Part shown: positions 1 to 13,135 of the stretch, in pieces
Layout: each line of letters opens with the position of its first letter
Numbering within the stretch: position 1 is the first letter of the stretch
Source of the DNA: Gelatoporia subvermispora B
Lineage: Eukaryota > Basidiomycota > Agaricomycetes > Polyporales > Gelatoporiaceae
Length of the DNA: 64,000 nt
Assembly (NCBI GenBank): GCA_000320605.2
Contig: KB445804.1
Location: forward strand, 736,895 to 800,894
Direction: 5' to 3'
The notes under the pieces: model-generated
What the model was told of the DNA's origin: nothing
Databases searched by the model: none
The model's input: only the letters and a program-made list of their open reading frames with translations
Translations under genes and position numbers: made by a program

Positions 1-664
1 TTAAAATTAACGATGTTATGTAGGAAACTGTGACCGCATTCACGAGCAACTCGTGAGTATCCGTTTATTCATCTGTTGCAACTGACTCAACTTGGGATAG
101 ATTTATGCCAGGTAGGCCTTATAGATGTCTGTTTGCTTTGTCAGCTCTTTTGATAAATCCATGTGTCCAGGATTCAGCATCGAGCCTCTCAGTCGTCTAT
201 CCCTCAATTGCGACGCTCTCATTAAACACGAAACCGTCCCTTGGTTCGACCAATTGAGAGTACAAAATGGCGAAGAGATCGTCTGTCAGCCATTTACGCT
301 CTCCCCGCTCGCCCTTCAAGACGCAGCACGTTCATTGTCGCTGAAACAAGCACAAATTTCCGAAGGGTTCAGACTCGATCCATCTTCAGTGAACTTCCAC
401 ATGGTAGGATCCGCGCTGTACTCATTATCTTCAAATTTTCATCATCTCGACCGTAGCTTGCAGCCTATCCGGTCCTTATACCAGTATGGCTTGCTCAATA
501 CGAGCAACACTGGATTGCGGGGCAGACGTCAACAATCACCATAGGCATAGAAGCCTGGAGTAGGTGGGTGAGTACCCATCACTGATTCGGTTACAGATCA
601 AAAGTCGAATCTATTCGGCACGCTTTGTCACCTCACAGGAAACGAACTGATTATGACATATTAG

Positions 665-1387
665 GGCCCTCGAGTGTTCTCGGAGCTTCCGGACGAGCCA
701 TTTGCTTCGGCAGTCTCAAAATTCTGGCCTAGTGGCCTGGTTAAGTCCGACCGGGGCCCCGACCTTCTAGTATACGGACCATATCGGGAGCATATACAGG
801 AGTTCGCCGACATGAACGTTGTCTGCAGAATACCGGACAACAAGAACCGGTCCGCGATGCTCAATGAGTGGATTAACAACTACGTGTCTCATCAAGCCGC
901 CATGAGCTCGTTTGAGTCAAGGTATTTCTCGAAGGCCGATGATGCAACGATCGACTGGGACGACCTTCGCATTCGTGAATTATCGGAAGAGGAAACTTCG
1001 AGGAACAAAGAATATCTCAACCTGAGTGTTCACACTCTGATGATGCAAAACCTCGTGGACGTGCGTGAACTCGTTTATTCTCACTCAGTGGGAACTCCGC
1101 TTAGACCCTGTGCATGACAGGCTCTCCAAAGTGATGGCAAGCGCCCGAAAGTCATTACAGTCTCAATAAACTTCAGCAAGAAGAACAAATCTGATGACAA
1201 GAAGTCAGGTTCGCCGTTACCGAACGCCAGCGGCAGCGAGTTGCAGGACGAGCAAGCCATCACGTTCATCAAGTCTCAACTAGAGAAAGCTGTGCAGCAA
1301 CGAGACAAGAAGCGTCCCCGATGGCTGACGGAGTGGACTGAGAAGAGGGTAACAGCATCTGGTAATAACGACAAGGAACAACAGTGA
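665..1387 (+). CDS. 3' part of an unidentified protein-coding gene (two exons)
   Basis: Two exons join in frame: 665-1060, entered after a TTAG acceptor, and 1121-1387, ending in TGA. The 60-nt intron starts GTGCGT and ends ATGACAG. The roughly 218 visible residues are hydrophilic, with acidic and Trp-containing stretches and a Lys-rich tail. I recognise no domain. The 5' end is unresolved: possible upstream coding sequence lies around 125-540 in more than one frame, but I could not place its splice sites. Both segment lengths are multiples of three across the intron, which supports a real gene. Function is unknown. Confidence 0.45.
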
Positions 1388-1586
1388 CAATCCAGTAGCT
1401 ACCTTCCATAGAATCACCAGTGGTGCTAGTACTATTCATTTGTACTACTCGGATGTTGACGACCCGCGGATAGGTATACCGTGCGACTGATACATCTTAC
1501 AATACTCATCAGGGGAATCATCAAGGAAACGTTTCTGTAAGCATGCAACGGTACCCTCAAAGCATGTCGTATGTATGGCTCTAACC

Positions 1587-2693
1587 TCAGAGACGGCTCT
1601 TTGCGTACTGCGACTACACGTTAACAGTACATCCATGACATATACAACTGGGCTATGATTTACCTTAGGCTGACTGACGGTCTTCTTCACCCAGTCCAGG
1701 ATGAATCGATTTGTGTCTTTAGTTTTCTCGAGATGTGGTGCATGCCCAATGCCCTCCATCAACATCACGTCTACGTCGTCGTATACCTCGCGCGCCTTCC
1801 GGATCATGATCTTGTACAAACAGTGCGAATCGACTGTCCCTTGGATAATGAGGCACGGAAGCACGTGAGCTTCCTTCTCCCATTTCGACTGGTCCTGCTG
1901 GCGGTCGAGGGTGAGCCTGCGCACAAGCGGGGGCTGAAGGACGAAGCCGCCGAGGCATTGCGCAAGAACTGGGAAAGGCAAATCGACAGGCGGATTTGCG
2001 ACGCAGGACTCGATGAAATGTGTCGAAATATTCGATGCGACGGTCGAGTCGAGAGATCTTAGAGATGGCATCATACCGCGCATGACCGGGTGCGTGCACA
2101 TCGGGTGCCATTTGCGCGAGAGAACGCCGCCGCCGAGGTAGATGACGCCCGAAATGTAGTCTGTGCCGAAGTAATGCACGACATCGACCGGGATGCAACC
2201 TGAAAATAGCCCGGTATGAGTGGCATTATACGCAACCCGCAGTTATGGAAGCCGACCTCCGAGACTCCTATGATTATCTTTCGATTAGAGCTGATTTCGG
2301 CTTTCGCAAACCACAAGGGTCAAGTTCTCACCATCCGACTACAAAGGGCTTGATCACCCCGAAAGCATCGCAGACAGTACCGAAATCCTCTGCATAGCGC
2401 AAGGAGTCATAATCCGACAATTTCTCTGGCTTTCCGCTGCGACCATGGCCCCGCATTTCGTACCGCACTAAATACAGATTCTCCAGCATTTCGGGGTCGG
2501 AGAACTGCATATCGAAGCCCAGCGCTGTACATGCTAGGCCATGAACGAACACGATGTGGGGCTTGGAGGGGTTACCGACCGCCTCCGCCCATATCGTTGT
2601 TCCATCCGGAGACGTTAGGTACCGCTCTTGGCTGGACATTGATGTTGAGCGGGACTTAAAGAGCTGAGGGAGGATGGGGGCGGACAGAGGCAA
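1587..2693 (-). CDS. alpha/beta-hydrolase fold protein, probably peroxisomal
   Basis: Alpha/beta hydrolase of the epoxide hydrolase/lipase-like superfamily; substrate unknown. Exons: 2332-2693, 2257-2267 (11 nt), 1664-2199, then a terminal exon starting at 1613 or 1607 and ending at TGA 1587-1589. Visible motifs are HG (oxyanion, VHGLAC), the nucleophile elbow G-W-S-L-G formed only when the 11-nt exon is included, an acid in a QGTVD strand and the catalytic His in GHAPH. Start choice: Met at 2693, or a second Met 18 codons later (SSQERYL). Either acceptor of the last intron gives the same C-terminus, ...KSRL. SRL fits the PTS1 peroxisomal signal consensus. If the last intron is retained, the frame instead runs on to 1445 and loses the signal. 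The fold assignment is firm; the location is inference. Confidence 0.88.
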
Positions 2694-3365
2694 GATACTT
2701 GTTCACTGGCCTCGCAGTCATATAAGCTTGGGAAGAATAATCGGTGCTAGTAGGTCATCTGAGCTACGAAGTGCGAAATGTTCACGGCATGAGCGTCTTC
2801 GAGCGTTCAAATTCGACTCGTGAGAGCGCGGACACGATGACCGAGATTCGGATACTTGTGAGCTGGGTAGGTAGCTGTCGCCTCGATATTGATGCGGACA
2901 GTGAAGTCTCTTTCGATGTGAATGGCTCATAAAGATACAGAATACTAAGATTTCGGATGATTGTCTCTGAGGAGACCTCGCGTACTGGGCATACGACTGA
3001 TTCCAAGAAAGCAATAGGAGCCTTCTCGATCTCGATCACTCTCAGTGCCTGTAGAGTGTAGACGGCGGGCGCCGCGGCGGCCTTCCGCAAATCCCTCGAG
3101 TCTCGACTCACGTGAAAGAGGTCGTTTCCCCTCGTATCGTCGTGAGCGCCTTGTGAGCTCATGCATAGTCGCGTGGCTTCCGATGCGTAGTGCACATTCT
3201 CACTATAGACAACCCGGCCGTATTAATGTCTTCTGTCTCAGATAATATACAGGACTACAGGAAAGACGGTCAAGGATATCAACGTTCCGCATTCAGTCCC
3301 AGATAATAATATATACAAGATGCTAGATGTGACGAGCGAGCACGAAAGCAGTTGATGGAATGGAG
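2694..3365. other. intergenic, nothing recognised
   Basis: Several overlapping open frames of 60-137 codons lie on both strands. None shows a recognisable domain, credible intron structure or codon pattern that separates it from its antisense shadow. It separates the hydrolase start from the 3' end of the exchanger gene. Confidence 0.5.
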
Positions 3366-6001
3366 CTACGTAGTGATTTCTACAACAACGTTTGTGATCA
3401 TGAGACAGATGTAGGCAACGATGAGCGCGATTCCCCAGCCACGCGGGAGGAAGTATCCATTCGAAGGGACGAAGATGAGAGTGGCGAGTAGGATCATTAA
3501 GAGGCCGGTTCCGGTGACGATGAGGGTATTTGAGAAGTGCAGTTCATACGGTTCAGCTGTCTGGCGGATAATATATGAGCCCGATATGCCGACACCCAAC
3601 AGTATGTTCATCATTGGGCCCCCGAAGCATGCTGAGAAGCCCATGATGGGTGCGAACACCTAAGTCATTGTCAGGACCACACCAAAAGGGAAACTCAACA
3701 CTGGCTTACAGCTACGCTCATGTTCGCCACCAGATCGGCGAGAGAATTTCCAACAGCAAAAATAGTAAGACCAATGATGGCGTCGGACAAACCGAAGATG
3801 AACGCGACCGTCTGCATAATGACACGGCCAAGGTGAGTGAGAGCTGACAAAGCAGTCGTCAGATGAACAGACCTGGAGTACTTCCACGACTTCATCTGCA
3901 ATCGCCATGATCCAGACAACGGCAACCATAAAGCCCATTGTACATCGAGCTAGTTGCGATGTTGGGTGCGTGCCCTTGTCCGCAAACACGGCAACCAAAG
4001 TACCGACGGTGAGGCCTGCGATACCTGCGGCGAGAAGTAGCCAAGGCTCATGTTGTGTGCCGTCTACAACATAGTTAGTGAGAAACAGCCAACAGACTAA
4101 TGCCACATACCAAAGAGGATGGCAACGCTGAAGAGGGGCCCCAATGTGCATTGGACGGCCATCAACCACTTGTTGAACTTCAGCTCGTGTATCTCTTCCT
4201 CTACGTCCTCTTCGGCAAGAAGGGCGCGCTCCACACCCTCCTCCTCGAAGTCGATCAATCGATTTTCGGTTCCTTGTGCCTTCTCAGACGGGTGGACGCC
4301 CTCGTACGCAGTCACGACGACAGGCAGAGTCAGCGTCAGCGCCATCACGGCTGGCGCTGCGAGTATTGACGCAATTTTTCCCAGGAACGACTTTGAGCGG
4401 AATTGCTGCAGAGTAGGGAAGAGGATATGGAAAGTCTGGAAGATCGCACGCGCGATACGTTGCCTTCGCGACAGAGGGATATAGTGGGAGCGCTGAGACT
4501 CTGTCTCTACATCCGACACAGGGGAAGCAGGTGTACGTGAGATTGTTGGTACAGATTGGTGGTCTTGAGAGTCATGAGAAAGCGTCGGTGCGAGACCTCG
4601 GGGTGAGCGGTCATCCAGTGGCAGCCCAAGTGCGGCGTCCCATGGATCAAGGTGTTCATCAGACATAATAGGCGTTCGCGATCGTGACGAAGGGAGATGG
4701 CGATGGTAGTGTCCGCCGGGGTATGGCGTCATCGGGCTTTCGAAGAGACTGAGAGAAGAGCTCGCAGCTTGCTCCTGCAATGAAGACACGACGCGCCGGA
4801 ACTCCAGCGCGCCAATGAGGGAGAACGATGGCATGTGTGAAGCGGGCTGTGGCGACGGCGTCCGCGTATGTGGACGTTGTGGGAGTTCGGTGTGCACTCC
4901 AAGGCGGGGCGGCCCCGGGTGAGATGCTGTGCGTGACCGCGTATACGGGATACTCAGGGTCGGTCCAGAAGCAGGAGAATATGAGACTTGACAGAGCATC
5001 TGTCAGATTGTGTCTGGTGATACAATAGCGGTGACTCACTCTCGTCCGTGTACGGCTCCTCATCGTCATGGTACGGGGTGTGAACGACTTCTTCCTCTCT
5101 GAACTCGTCGCGTATCAAGGCCTCGTATCGCCGTTTCCGCTCCTGCCAGTTCTCCCACCAGCTGCCTACGACAACTATAGTCACGTAGAAGAAGTAGAGC
5201 CCGATGAGAGATGCGGCTTCCCATCCTTCCAGTTTGCTGTCCCAAAGCACAACGAGCAAAACGGTGACTGCAATCATGAAGAATCCGACATCGCGTATGA
5301 ATGGGAAGCGGTTGACTCTAAAGGGTTTTATGATGCACATTGAGCCAACGACGCAAGATGTAATGAACGCTGCAGCGCCAAGCAGCTCGCCGATGGCCAG
5401 ACTGCCCGAATCTGATTTCATCGCAGAAAAAGTCGCAAATACATCAGGACTGCCATTTCCGAATGCCAGGAATGTAACTCCGGCGACGTTCTCATCCAGT
5501 CCCAGAAGCTGCGCAAGGGTGCCGAGATTTGGACAGAAGAAGTCCGACGCACTGATTCCGAGTGTCGAGAAGAGAAACACAAGCCAGAGCACGTAGCCTG
5601 CGAAGATGAACGGCCGAGCGGAAAGATCGGCACAGAAGTATGTTCGGAGGTAAGGGATGGAGAGGAAGGTTCGTGGTCCAGGACATTCGGACATGACATG
5701 ACTGCATTGCTGGTCAACAGGAAATGCAATGGGGAAACATTGCTGTAGGTTGCCCCGAATCAGTGTACCGGACACGGATGATATTCTGGACTCAACTTAC
5801 GTCGTCTTCTGGGCTCGTAAGGACGGTATCGGAAGAGTTTGTAAGGGCATGCATTAATAGACTGCGCTTGGCAAAGTGGCTCGTGCCTGTGGTCGAGATG
5901 GAGCGCACTGAATGCACCGTGCCATATCGACTGTTGGACCAGAGGACACAGTTGATGGCAAAGACCGTGACGAAGAGTAACTTTGGTAGCCCAGACCACA
6001 T
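3366..6001 (-). CDS. sodium/calcium exchanger family membrane protein (CCX/NCKX type)
   Basis: Cation/Ca2+ exchanger with two Na_Ca_ex domains, expected in an endomembrane. Six exons: 5801-6001, 5040-5709, 4111 to about 4986, 3873-4063, 3710-3811, 3366-3659; about 778 residues. The N-terminus is a hydrophobic signal/anchor. The alpha-1 repeat reads FLAFGNGSPDVFATF and the alpha-2 repeat GLTIFAVGNSLADL; these acidic GN(G/S)xxD motifs bind the cation. Between them lies a roughly 250-residue cytoplasmic loop rich in Ser, Pro and Arg, then an acidic segment before the second helix bundle. The exon 2-3 junction is the least certain because the best in-frame acceptor ends AAG. The 61-nt intron between exons 4 and 5 was chosen because shorter alternatives break the frame. 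Which ions are exchanged cannot be read from sequence. Confidence 0.9.
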
Positions 6002-8538
6002 TATGGTGGGAGAGAGAAGTTAAGGAGCAGGCCTCCTGCGGACGTGGTCAGGGCATACGACCTCGAATGCAAGCTCGCGGAGGAAACGATGAGGACATGC
6101 ACTCGACCAAGACGCCCATGGAAATTACACCTTTCTCACGGCCCGCGGTGGCTGCGTGTCTGTCCTGCCCGAAGCAGGGCCGAGGTGCCTTGCATTCAGC
6201 TTCTGCTTATTGGGTCTTATCTCACAGCAGTGTCCTTCTTAGAGGTTCTCTGTACGCTGCACATCAACGGTCGTCTAAGGTCTGGACGACTATAAATCGA
6301 AGCATGCAGGGACCGACAGCCTGAGCAACTCGAACCTGCCCCCTGCTACGCGGATCATCGCAGATTTACACTCTCGATCTAATCTTATCTTAAGGTGACG
6401 TTACAGCTTACACGTGACCTTGACATTGCTGGTGACACCCCGTCACGGTGCATAAACACGTGAATTGGATTCCCAGTCGTGGTCAGGTCTCGCCGCTGCT
6501 CTCCGGATCCCATATAGCCTCTGGTTTCTCCTGCGCAGTACAGCTACCAGGACACCTGTTCTGTACAAAGGTGTGTGCGTCTGAGTTTTACGACAGAGGT
6601 CCGCGCTCAACAAGAATGGTTAGCTCCGAGTAGCACGGCAAACCAAATCGCGTTCCCGCAGTTCCATGTCGCTCTCGCGCCATACACTCAGGCAGCTGAA
6701 ATTCGTCCTCCCAGGAGGGCTCATTACCTTCTGGCTTGGTAGTCACCATCAACTTTGGAGCATCATCAAGGGGGAGGCGCAGGTCGACCACTGGGCAAGG
6801 TGAGCAAGCTACCAACTCTGACGCACCGACGTCATGTATCTCACATTCGATTGCGAACACCCTGGTGGGCGCGTCAAGACTTGCGGCGCTAGCTTCGCTA
6901 GGCTCTGCTATCGTGACGGTGGCCCTGTTCTCGTACATCTTGCTCGTCCCGCTGATTCAGGGTCAGCAACCGAATGTACGCATCAGCCCTATCAGTGGAT
7001 GCGAGCCTGCAGCTGACTTTCCAATCTTTGTACTCAGTACCGCCGCTGGAGAGAACATGGCGTGTTGTCCTCGGTAATCCCGGTATGTGGTTATCCACGT
7101 TTATCTCTCACGTTTCCGCGGACTTATCGCAATTGTCAGACCTTGACAGCGTCGATAGTATTGGGCTGGACAGCGCTATCCTACACACTGGGCCGATGGT
7201 CTCCCCTTGGATACTTAGAAGGTGTAGTGGCAGGCAAGTACATTCTACAGTCCAGTTCTCTCATGCCCTGATTGTCTTGGTTCACGCCTGCAGCTTCTGG
7301 GCTGTATGCCCTAGCTTTCGGACTGCTTGGCTTGATTCCCGCACCCAAAGTGCCCCGACAATGACATCCCGATACCCCGTCAATGTCCTCTATATCGATT
7401 TTCACTATGTGTATCTCGCATTGTATCTTTCGGCGCTCTGCTATATTACCGTTGTTCCTGGACAACGACGTCCGATTACTGCCACTTGTTGCAAAAGCTG
7501 CTCGGACTCAACTTAGATTCGGTCTCTACCATCGACCAATCTCAGTTGTCTGCCGGTATTCAGATGCAAGGCGCGTCTCTTGGCACTCAACGGAGTTGCA
7601 ATCCTACTGCGCATGTTCGATGACATAACCAGGCGAGATATCGGACAGAACGACACTGGGTCAGTTGGTGATACGAAGATTGGTCTGGACCCAAGACTTT
7701 TGGGAGTCTTGTACAACCACCAGATCACCGGTGAGTAATGAGGATAAATTATTCGCAATATCAGGTAGAACAAACTGGAATATGTAATGCAGCATCGAAA
7801 GCTGGCTGGAAGAGAATCCTTTCGCAGCTCACCGCCGACCTCTGGATGGACCCAGGGCCTCAGTCAATGTGGAAAATCAGTAAAACACCTGCTGTAGTAG
7901 GACGTTCGTGGCTGTGGACTGACCGCGAACTATCGTACTCAATATTCGAAGAACTCTGTAAGCCATCTGATTGATATCCGGTGGCGAAGTTCTAGGCCGG
8001 GACGGACGAAAGTGGGATACCATTCCGGTCGTACGACTTGTGTGAATTTGGTTGCGGTGTGAACGGCGGCACTGCTATGACTGGAGCTGTGGCACCCCAA
8101 AACCACAAGACAGATGCAGCATGGGGAGCGTTGCACAGACATCAACACAGGGAAGATGATATGGGTGATGATATTTACGGCAGACTGCGCGATGCACAGG
8201 ACGGAGGAGTTTAGCCTGGGATTTACTTGGGATAAGGAGTCATAGGACCGAGTTAGGTGCAGTTAGGTGGCGATAAGATAGGAGATAAGTGTGGCCACGG
8301 CTGTTCACTTGGATGCTGTTTTGGCGCGCTAACGACCCACGCGACTCGACACTCTCCTTGCCATCGCTTCCTTCTTCTCATCATCGATAGTTCACGATTT
8401 TCTTCACGGTCCTTCATTCTGAGCACCCGGCCTCGCCGTTTACTAGTTGAAGTTTGCAACTTCTAATATTTAACCTACCCTCTGGCCTCCTACAGCAGAC
8501 TCCCAAACCCGCCTGTCGTTGATTGAGATCAAGGAATC
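6002..8538. other. intergenic with unresolved coding-like fragments
   Basis: Contains short hydrophobic open segments on the + strand at roughly 6740-7070, 7060-7370 and 7380-7740, including a transmembrane-like stretch near 6900-6950. I could not join them into one frame or recognise a family. They may be a decayed or highly divergent small membrane-protein gene. The last 300 bp are the presumed promoter of the downstream RasGAP gene. Confidence 0.35.
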
Positions 8539-11309
8539 ATGTCTTCTTTTCCTGAACACCCCGGGTCCCCTCAATCCGCTGGCAGCATGTCCTCGAGGCG
8601 CCTCACAAATCGCAATACCAACCGCTACAGCGTCACCGCGCTGTTTAGTATGGCCGCAGAGCAGGACGTTGAAGTTGAAGATGAGCTTGGGCGAGGTGCG
8701 TCTCCTTGAGATACTCATCCGAGTCCGCTTAACATGGCCGGTCGCCATCCTCCAGCACAAAAGCGATTGCGGGAACTCAAGTCTCGCATCTCTGCACAGT
8801 CGAAACGCAATTTCGTCCTCGAGCGGGATGTCCGTTTCCTTGACTCCCGCATTGGGCTTCTCATCCAGAACCGGATGGCTCTAGATGAGGTGAGACGTCA
8901 TCGGATAGGGCCCATATGACCGAGCTGACCTCGTATTCGTCTATCAGCAACATGAAGTTGAAAAGCATCTAGAGGAGGTTGATGCTACGGAGGGCCACTA
9001 TCCAGACGACCGCAAGATGCAACAATATTCCAATCTCTTCTTCCTCCTCCAGTCAGAACCACGACATATCGCCTCATTATGCCGGCTTGTCAGCCTAACC
9101 GAAATTGATACCCTGCTGCAGACGGTCATGTTCACGCTCTACGGCAACCAATACGAAAGTCGCGAAGAACACCTGCTGTTGACCATGTTCCAATCCGTTC
9201 TCTCGTCTCAATTCGAGACCGCGACAGAGTTCGGATCGCTGCTACGTGCCAACACACCGGTTTCGCGCATGATGACCACATACACCCGACGTGGCCCGGG
9301 TCAAAGCTATCTGAAGAGCGTGCTCGCCGAGAGGATCAACAGTCTGATCGAGCACAAGGACCTGAACTTGGAGATCAACCCGGTGAAGGTCTACGAGCAG
9401 ATGATTCTGCAGATTGAGGAAGAGACCGGTTCTCTTCCACCGAATCTCCCTCGGGGCGTACCGCCAGAGGTCGCAGCCGCCAACCCCGATGTGCAGGCTA
9501 TCATCGCGCCACGGCTGACGATGCTCATGGAGATCGCTAATAGCTTCCTGCTGACAATCATCGACAGCATGGAGAGCGTGCCCTATGGAATCCGGTGGAT
9601 TTGCAAGCAGATCCGCAGCTTGACTCGGGTGCGTAGTCGCCGTCTCCTGGTGACGACAATAGGAAATACTCATGCCATGCCACACTACAGAGGAAGTATC
9701 CTGAGGCGACGGATTATGCCATATGCTCGTTGATAGGTGGATTCTTCTTCCTCCGCTTTATCAACCCGGCAATCGTTACGCCTCAAGCATACATGCTCGT
9801 GGAGGGGGTGCCGGCCAAGTTCCCACGGAGAACATTGACCCTGGTCCGTCCCCACGGATATCGTGGTCAATTTGTATCTCACGCGATGTCTAGATCGCCA
9901 AGATGCTGCAGAACCTTGCGAACAAGCCATCGTACTCTAAGGAGGCATACATGATAACGTTGAATCCATTTGTCGAGAACAACAAGGCTCGTATCAATCA
10001 GTTCCTGAATAACCTTTGTGAGGTCGGAGACTTCTATGAGACACTTGAGGTGCGTTAGTTGACAGTAGGTTGCCTTGCCCACTAACTCCCGCCAAGATGG
10101 ATCAATATATGGCACTCTCTAAGAAGGACCTGGTGATCAACATCACGCTCAACGAGCTGTACAATACGCATTCACTGATCCTGCAGCACATCGAGGTTCT
10201 GGTATGTTGGATAATGTTTCAGATGTCTCCAATGTGACTTCATTCCTTTGTTTAGTCACCAAACGACAAGCAGCACCTGCGGATACTGACAGATGAGCTC
10301 GGAGCAGCCCCCGCACAAGTACCTCGCAAGGAGAACCGGGCGATTGAGCTACCATTGTACAGCCGCTGGGAGACGCCTATCCAGGACATCCAGAGCGCAC
10401 TCATGGACTCGGTATCATCTGCTGATATGCTCTACATGGAGACCAAGTCGATCTTCGTGCAGCTTATTCGATCCCTCCCTGGTGCTGCTGACAAGCGACC
10501 GTACAACCTCGCGGCGATCGCCGAATGGGCCGCGACTACCCGGGACGCAACACTAGTGCGCAAGGGCATCAAGGTCAAGGAGATGCTCCGCGAGCTCGAA
10601 GAGCAGAAGATCGTCGAACGGGTGGATGGCTACAAGCTTATGCAGGAGGAAGTCACTGCGGAGTTGCTGCACCTTGGCAGTCTGCGCGAAAAGGTCCTGC
10701 TCGAGACGCGGTCGCTAGAGGCCGTTTACAAGACCATCTGCGACCACAACAACTATCTCCGTGGTCAACTCGAGCAGTACAAAGCATACCTCCAGAATGT
10801 TCGGTTGACTGCGTCCAAGGACAAGGGCGCTACCACGGGAGTTGGTGTCGTCACAGTCGGTGGCAAGGAGAAGAAGCAATCCAAGCCGATCATACATGGC
10901 CCGTACCGGTTTACCCATGCACAGCTGGAGAAGGAGGGCATCATCGTCGAAAGCAATGTTCCCGACAATCGGTATGTAGCTTTGTTCCACGAGTGCGACC
11001 ATCGACCGAGAGGGCTGACTTCCGAGTAGTCGGCCGAACATCTACTTCAATTTCACCTCTCCCACTCCCGGGACGTTTATCATCGCGCTCCACTACAAAG
11101 GCCGTGACAAGGCTATCCTTGAGATGGACCTCAACATCGATGACTTGCTAGAGAAGGTTAGTGCATTGCGTCCGATAGCAGCCCTCCCAGCTGAAAGCTG
11201 ACGATATCTACAGCAAAAAGACAATAAACACCTGCTAGATCTTGAGTACGTTCAGCTGAACGTCCCTAAGGTGCTTGGGCTGCTTAACAAGATCTTCACA
11301 AAACGATGA
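8539..11309 (+). CDS. gap1: Ras GTPase-activating protein (S. pombe Gap1-like)
   Basis: Stimulates GTP hydrolysis by Ras and so switches off Ras signalling. Nine exons: 8539-8695, 8756-8889, 8948-9628, 9691-9843, 9894-10049, 10097-10201, 10256-10971, 11030-11156, 11214-11309. All junctions are in phase and give 774 residues, close to the length of fission-yeast Gap1. An N-terminal coiled-coil-like stretch (about 50-120) precedes the RasGAP domain (about 125-400). Visible signatures are [10 protein letters not shown], containing the arginine finger, and [12 protein letters not shown]. The C-terminal third matches the RasGAP C-terminal domain found in IQGAP-type proteins, including the segment [16 protein letters not shown]. 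There are no CH or IQ motifs, which separates it from IQGAP. The start is the first ATG in the exon (MSSFPEHPG). Confidence 0.95.
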
Positions 11310-11764
11310 CGGTCGAGCGCTTGCCCCTGTCATCTTCCTCTGCTGTTTATATATCCCCGCGACACCCTTCGACCATTGTTTATTGACGACTCTTTTTATG
11401 GCATTGTACGTTCCAGTTGTCATCTCTCTCCCTCCTTTTATCTCTGCTACTTATACCCTTGTCCCTCTTATCGGAGTTCTTGCGTTCGGCTTGTATGAGG
11501 CTGCCTCGTATTGTCTCGCCTCTCCATGAGGATGTATTATCTGGTATCTCTGTATGCACGTCTCTGGACAGTAATGTGTTTTTGGATGGTATTTGATTAT
11601 GAGCATGATTACGCTCCTCGTGAGGGTATAGTGCTATCCATAGGAAAGAGTATGATGCTGGTATAGTATGATACAAGGTATCAGCAAATCGATGTTCTGT
11701 AAAGGCGCAAATTGTCAATCTGTAAAAATAGTCGCCTCACGCTGTTCGACAGGTGAACAGTCGA
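11310..11764. other. convergent 3' intergenic region
   Basis: Lies between the RasGAP stop and the stop of the convergent downstream gene. It is T-rich and presumably holds both 3' UTRs. No other feature was seen. Confidence 0.6.
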
Positions 11765-13135
11765 CTACAAGAGATACGGCTTGTGAGAAACTACCAATCT
11801 CCACACTTGGTTTGCAGCACCACGAAAATCCTTCTTGAACTCAAACAGGTTGCGTGACGTGTTCCTCCGAGTCATCTTCTGACCCTGGCGCTGCAGCTCC
11901 TCGTCATGGCGACGCTCGGAATCGGAGTCGGACTCATCAGCACCATGCGCCTGTGCAACCTTCTTGGACGACTTGCCCCTGCTGAGCATGTCTGCGGGGA
12001 TCTCGTCCGCACCAGTGTAACATATCCGTCCTTGAGCGAGCGCGATGTCGACTTGACGAGGATGGAAAAAGTACTGCTCATTGTGAGTTCATGCTGGGGA
12101 GGTGGCATTGATTGTTTACGTACATGGTTCCATTGTGCTATGAGTTGAGCGACAGGTCCCTTCTTCTTACCTTTCATCGTCATCTCAACCCCTTTTGTCA
12201 CAACCAATCCTGCAGGGCAGTCAGTTCAGGGATTTCTTGGAATGAATATAGGCGTTGGTCTGACCCGCGATCAACCCAAAACCCATAGCTCTAGGTGCGA
12301 GATCGGCTGCAAACTTGCTCGTTATGGGAGCCTCCTTTGCCACTGCCTTGACGTGCTGCAAGAACAAGACCCAGTCTTCCTCGCTCACGTCGTGTGTCAC
12401 GAATGGGTGAGGGATCGCAGCTGATGGTGGTGGGACATCTGGGAAGCCTTTCTCGAGGCGGGTGCTCAGCCCTAGCAATGCACTTGGTAGAAATGGGCCG
12501 TATGGCAGATCAGGCGGAGGTTTCCGGGAGAAACAGGGCGGAGGGGGGCTCAGCAAGTGCGCCAGGACGTCTCCCGAAGCAGCTCCCTCGGGTACATCTC
12601 TGGGATGGGCCTCCGAGGATGGGCTCAGAGACGCAGCATCACTCTGACTGGGCGAAGTCGGTGATCTGATCGACGACGATGACGACGGAGAGTATGGGCT
12701 GTTCGCCGATCGGAAAGAGGGCGCGTAACTCAGCCCCGCATAGGAACTCGAGGCTGAAGTGGCTGAGCTGCTGGACCGTTGAAGTGGAGCATAGGAGCTC
12801 TGCGCTTGACTCCACGGCTGCGAGCTGGGGCCTTGCCGGGGATAGAAGGAGGCTTGACCAGAGGGCGGAGACAATTGTTGGGCGGATTGAGGACTGTACT
12901 GCGAGCCAGACCCCCCTGCCATGGGAAACTGGTCGAAGTGCATCGGAGTTGGCCATCCTGGCGCACCAGGATTGTGAATAGGAACTGGCATCGGGAACGG
13001 CGCGCCGGGGGCGCCAGCCGTACTGTTCGAGTCGAACGCCACTACGTGGTATGCAGGCGGAGGAGGGCCATCGAAATCGAAATCGGCAGAGCGCTCGACG
13101 GCGGGATCGTCTGAAAGATATTCAAGCTTGCCCAT
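11765..13135 (-). CDS. Ser/Pro-rich protein of unknown function
   Basis: Three exons: 12265-13135, 12124-12209, 11765-12073. They join exactly in frame across introns of 55 and 50 nt, giving 421 residues. The first 190 residues are Ser/Pro/Tyr/Gln-rich and probably disordered. Residues about 200-350 look folded and include PYGPFLPSALL, a DVSEEDWVLFLQ segment and the motif VAQLIAQWNHYFFHPRQ. The tail is basic and acidic (DSDSERR, KKDFRG). I do not recognise a named domain. The Met at 13135 (MGKLEYLSDDP) is preferred over 13231 because the intervening residues look like translated leader. Splice consistency and composition support a real gene; its job is unknown. Confidence 0.82.

Noticed and set aside
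6588..7773. Several open frames on both strands resembling exons of a small membrane protein
   Set aside because: No combination joined cleanly in frame and no family could be recognised.
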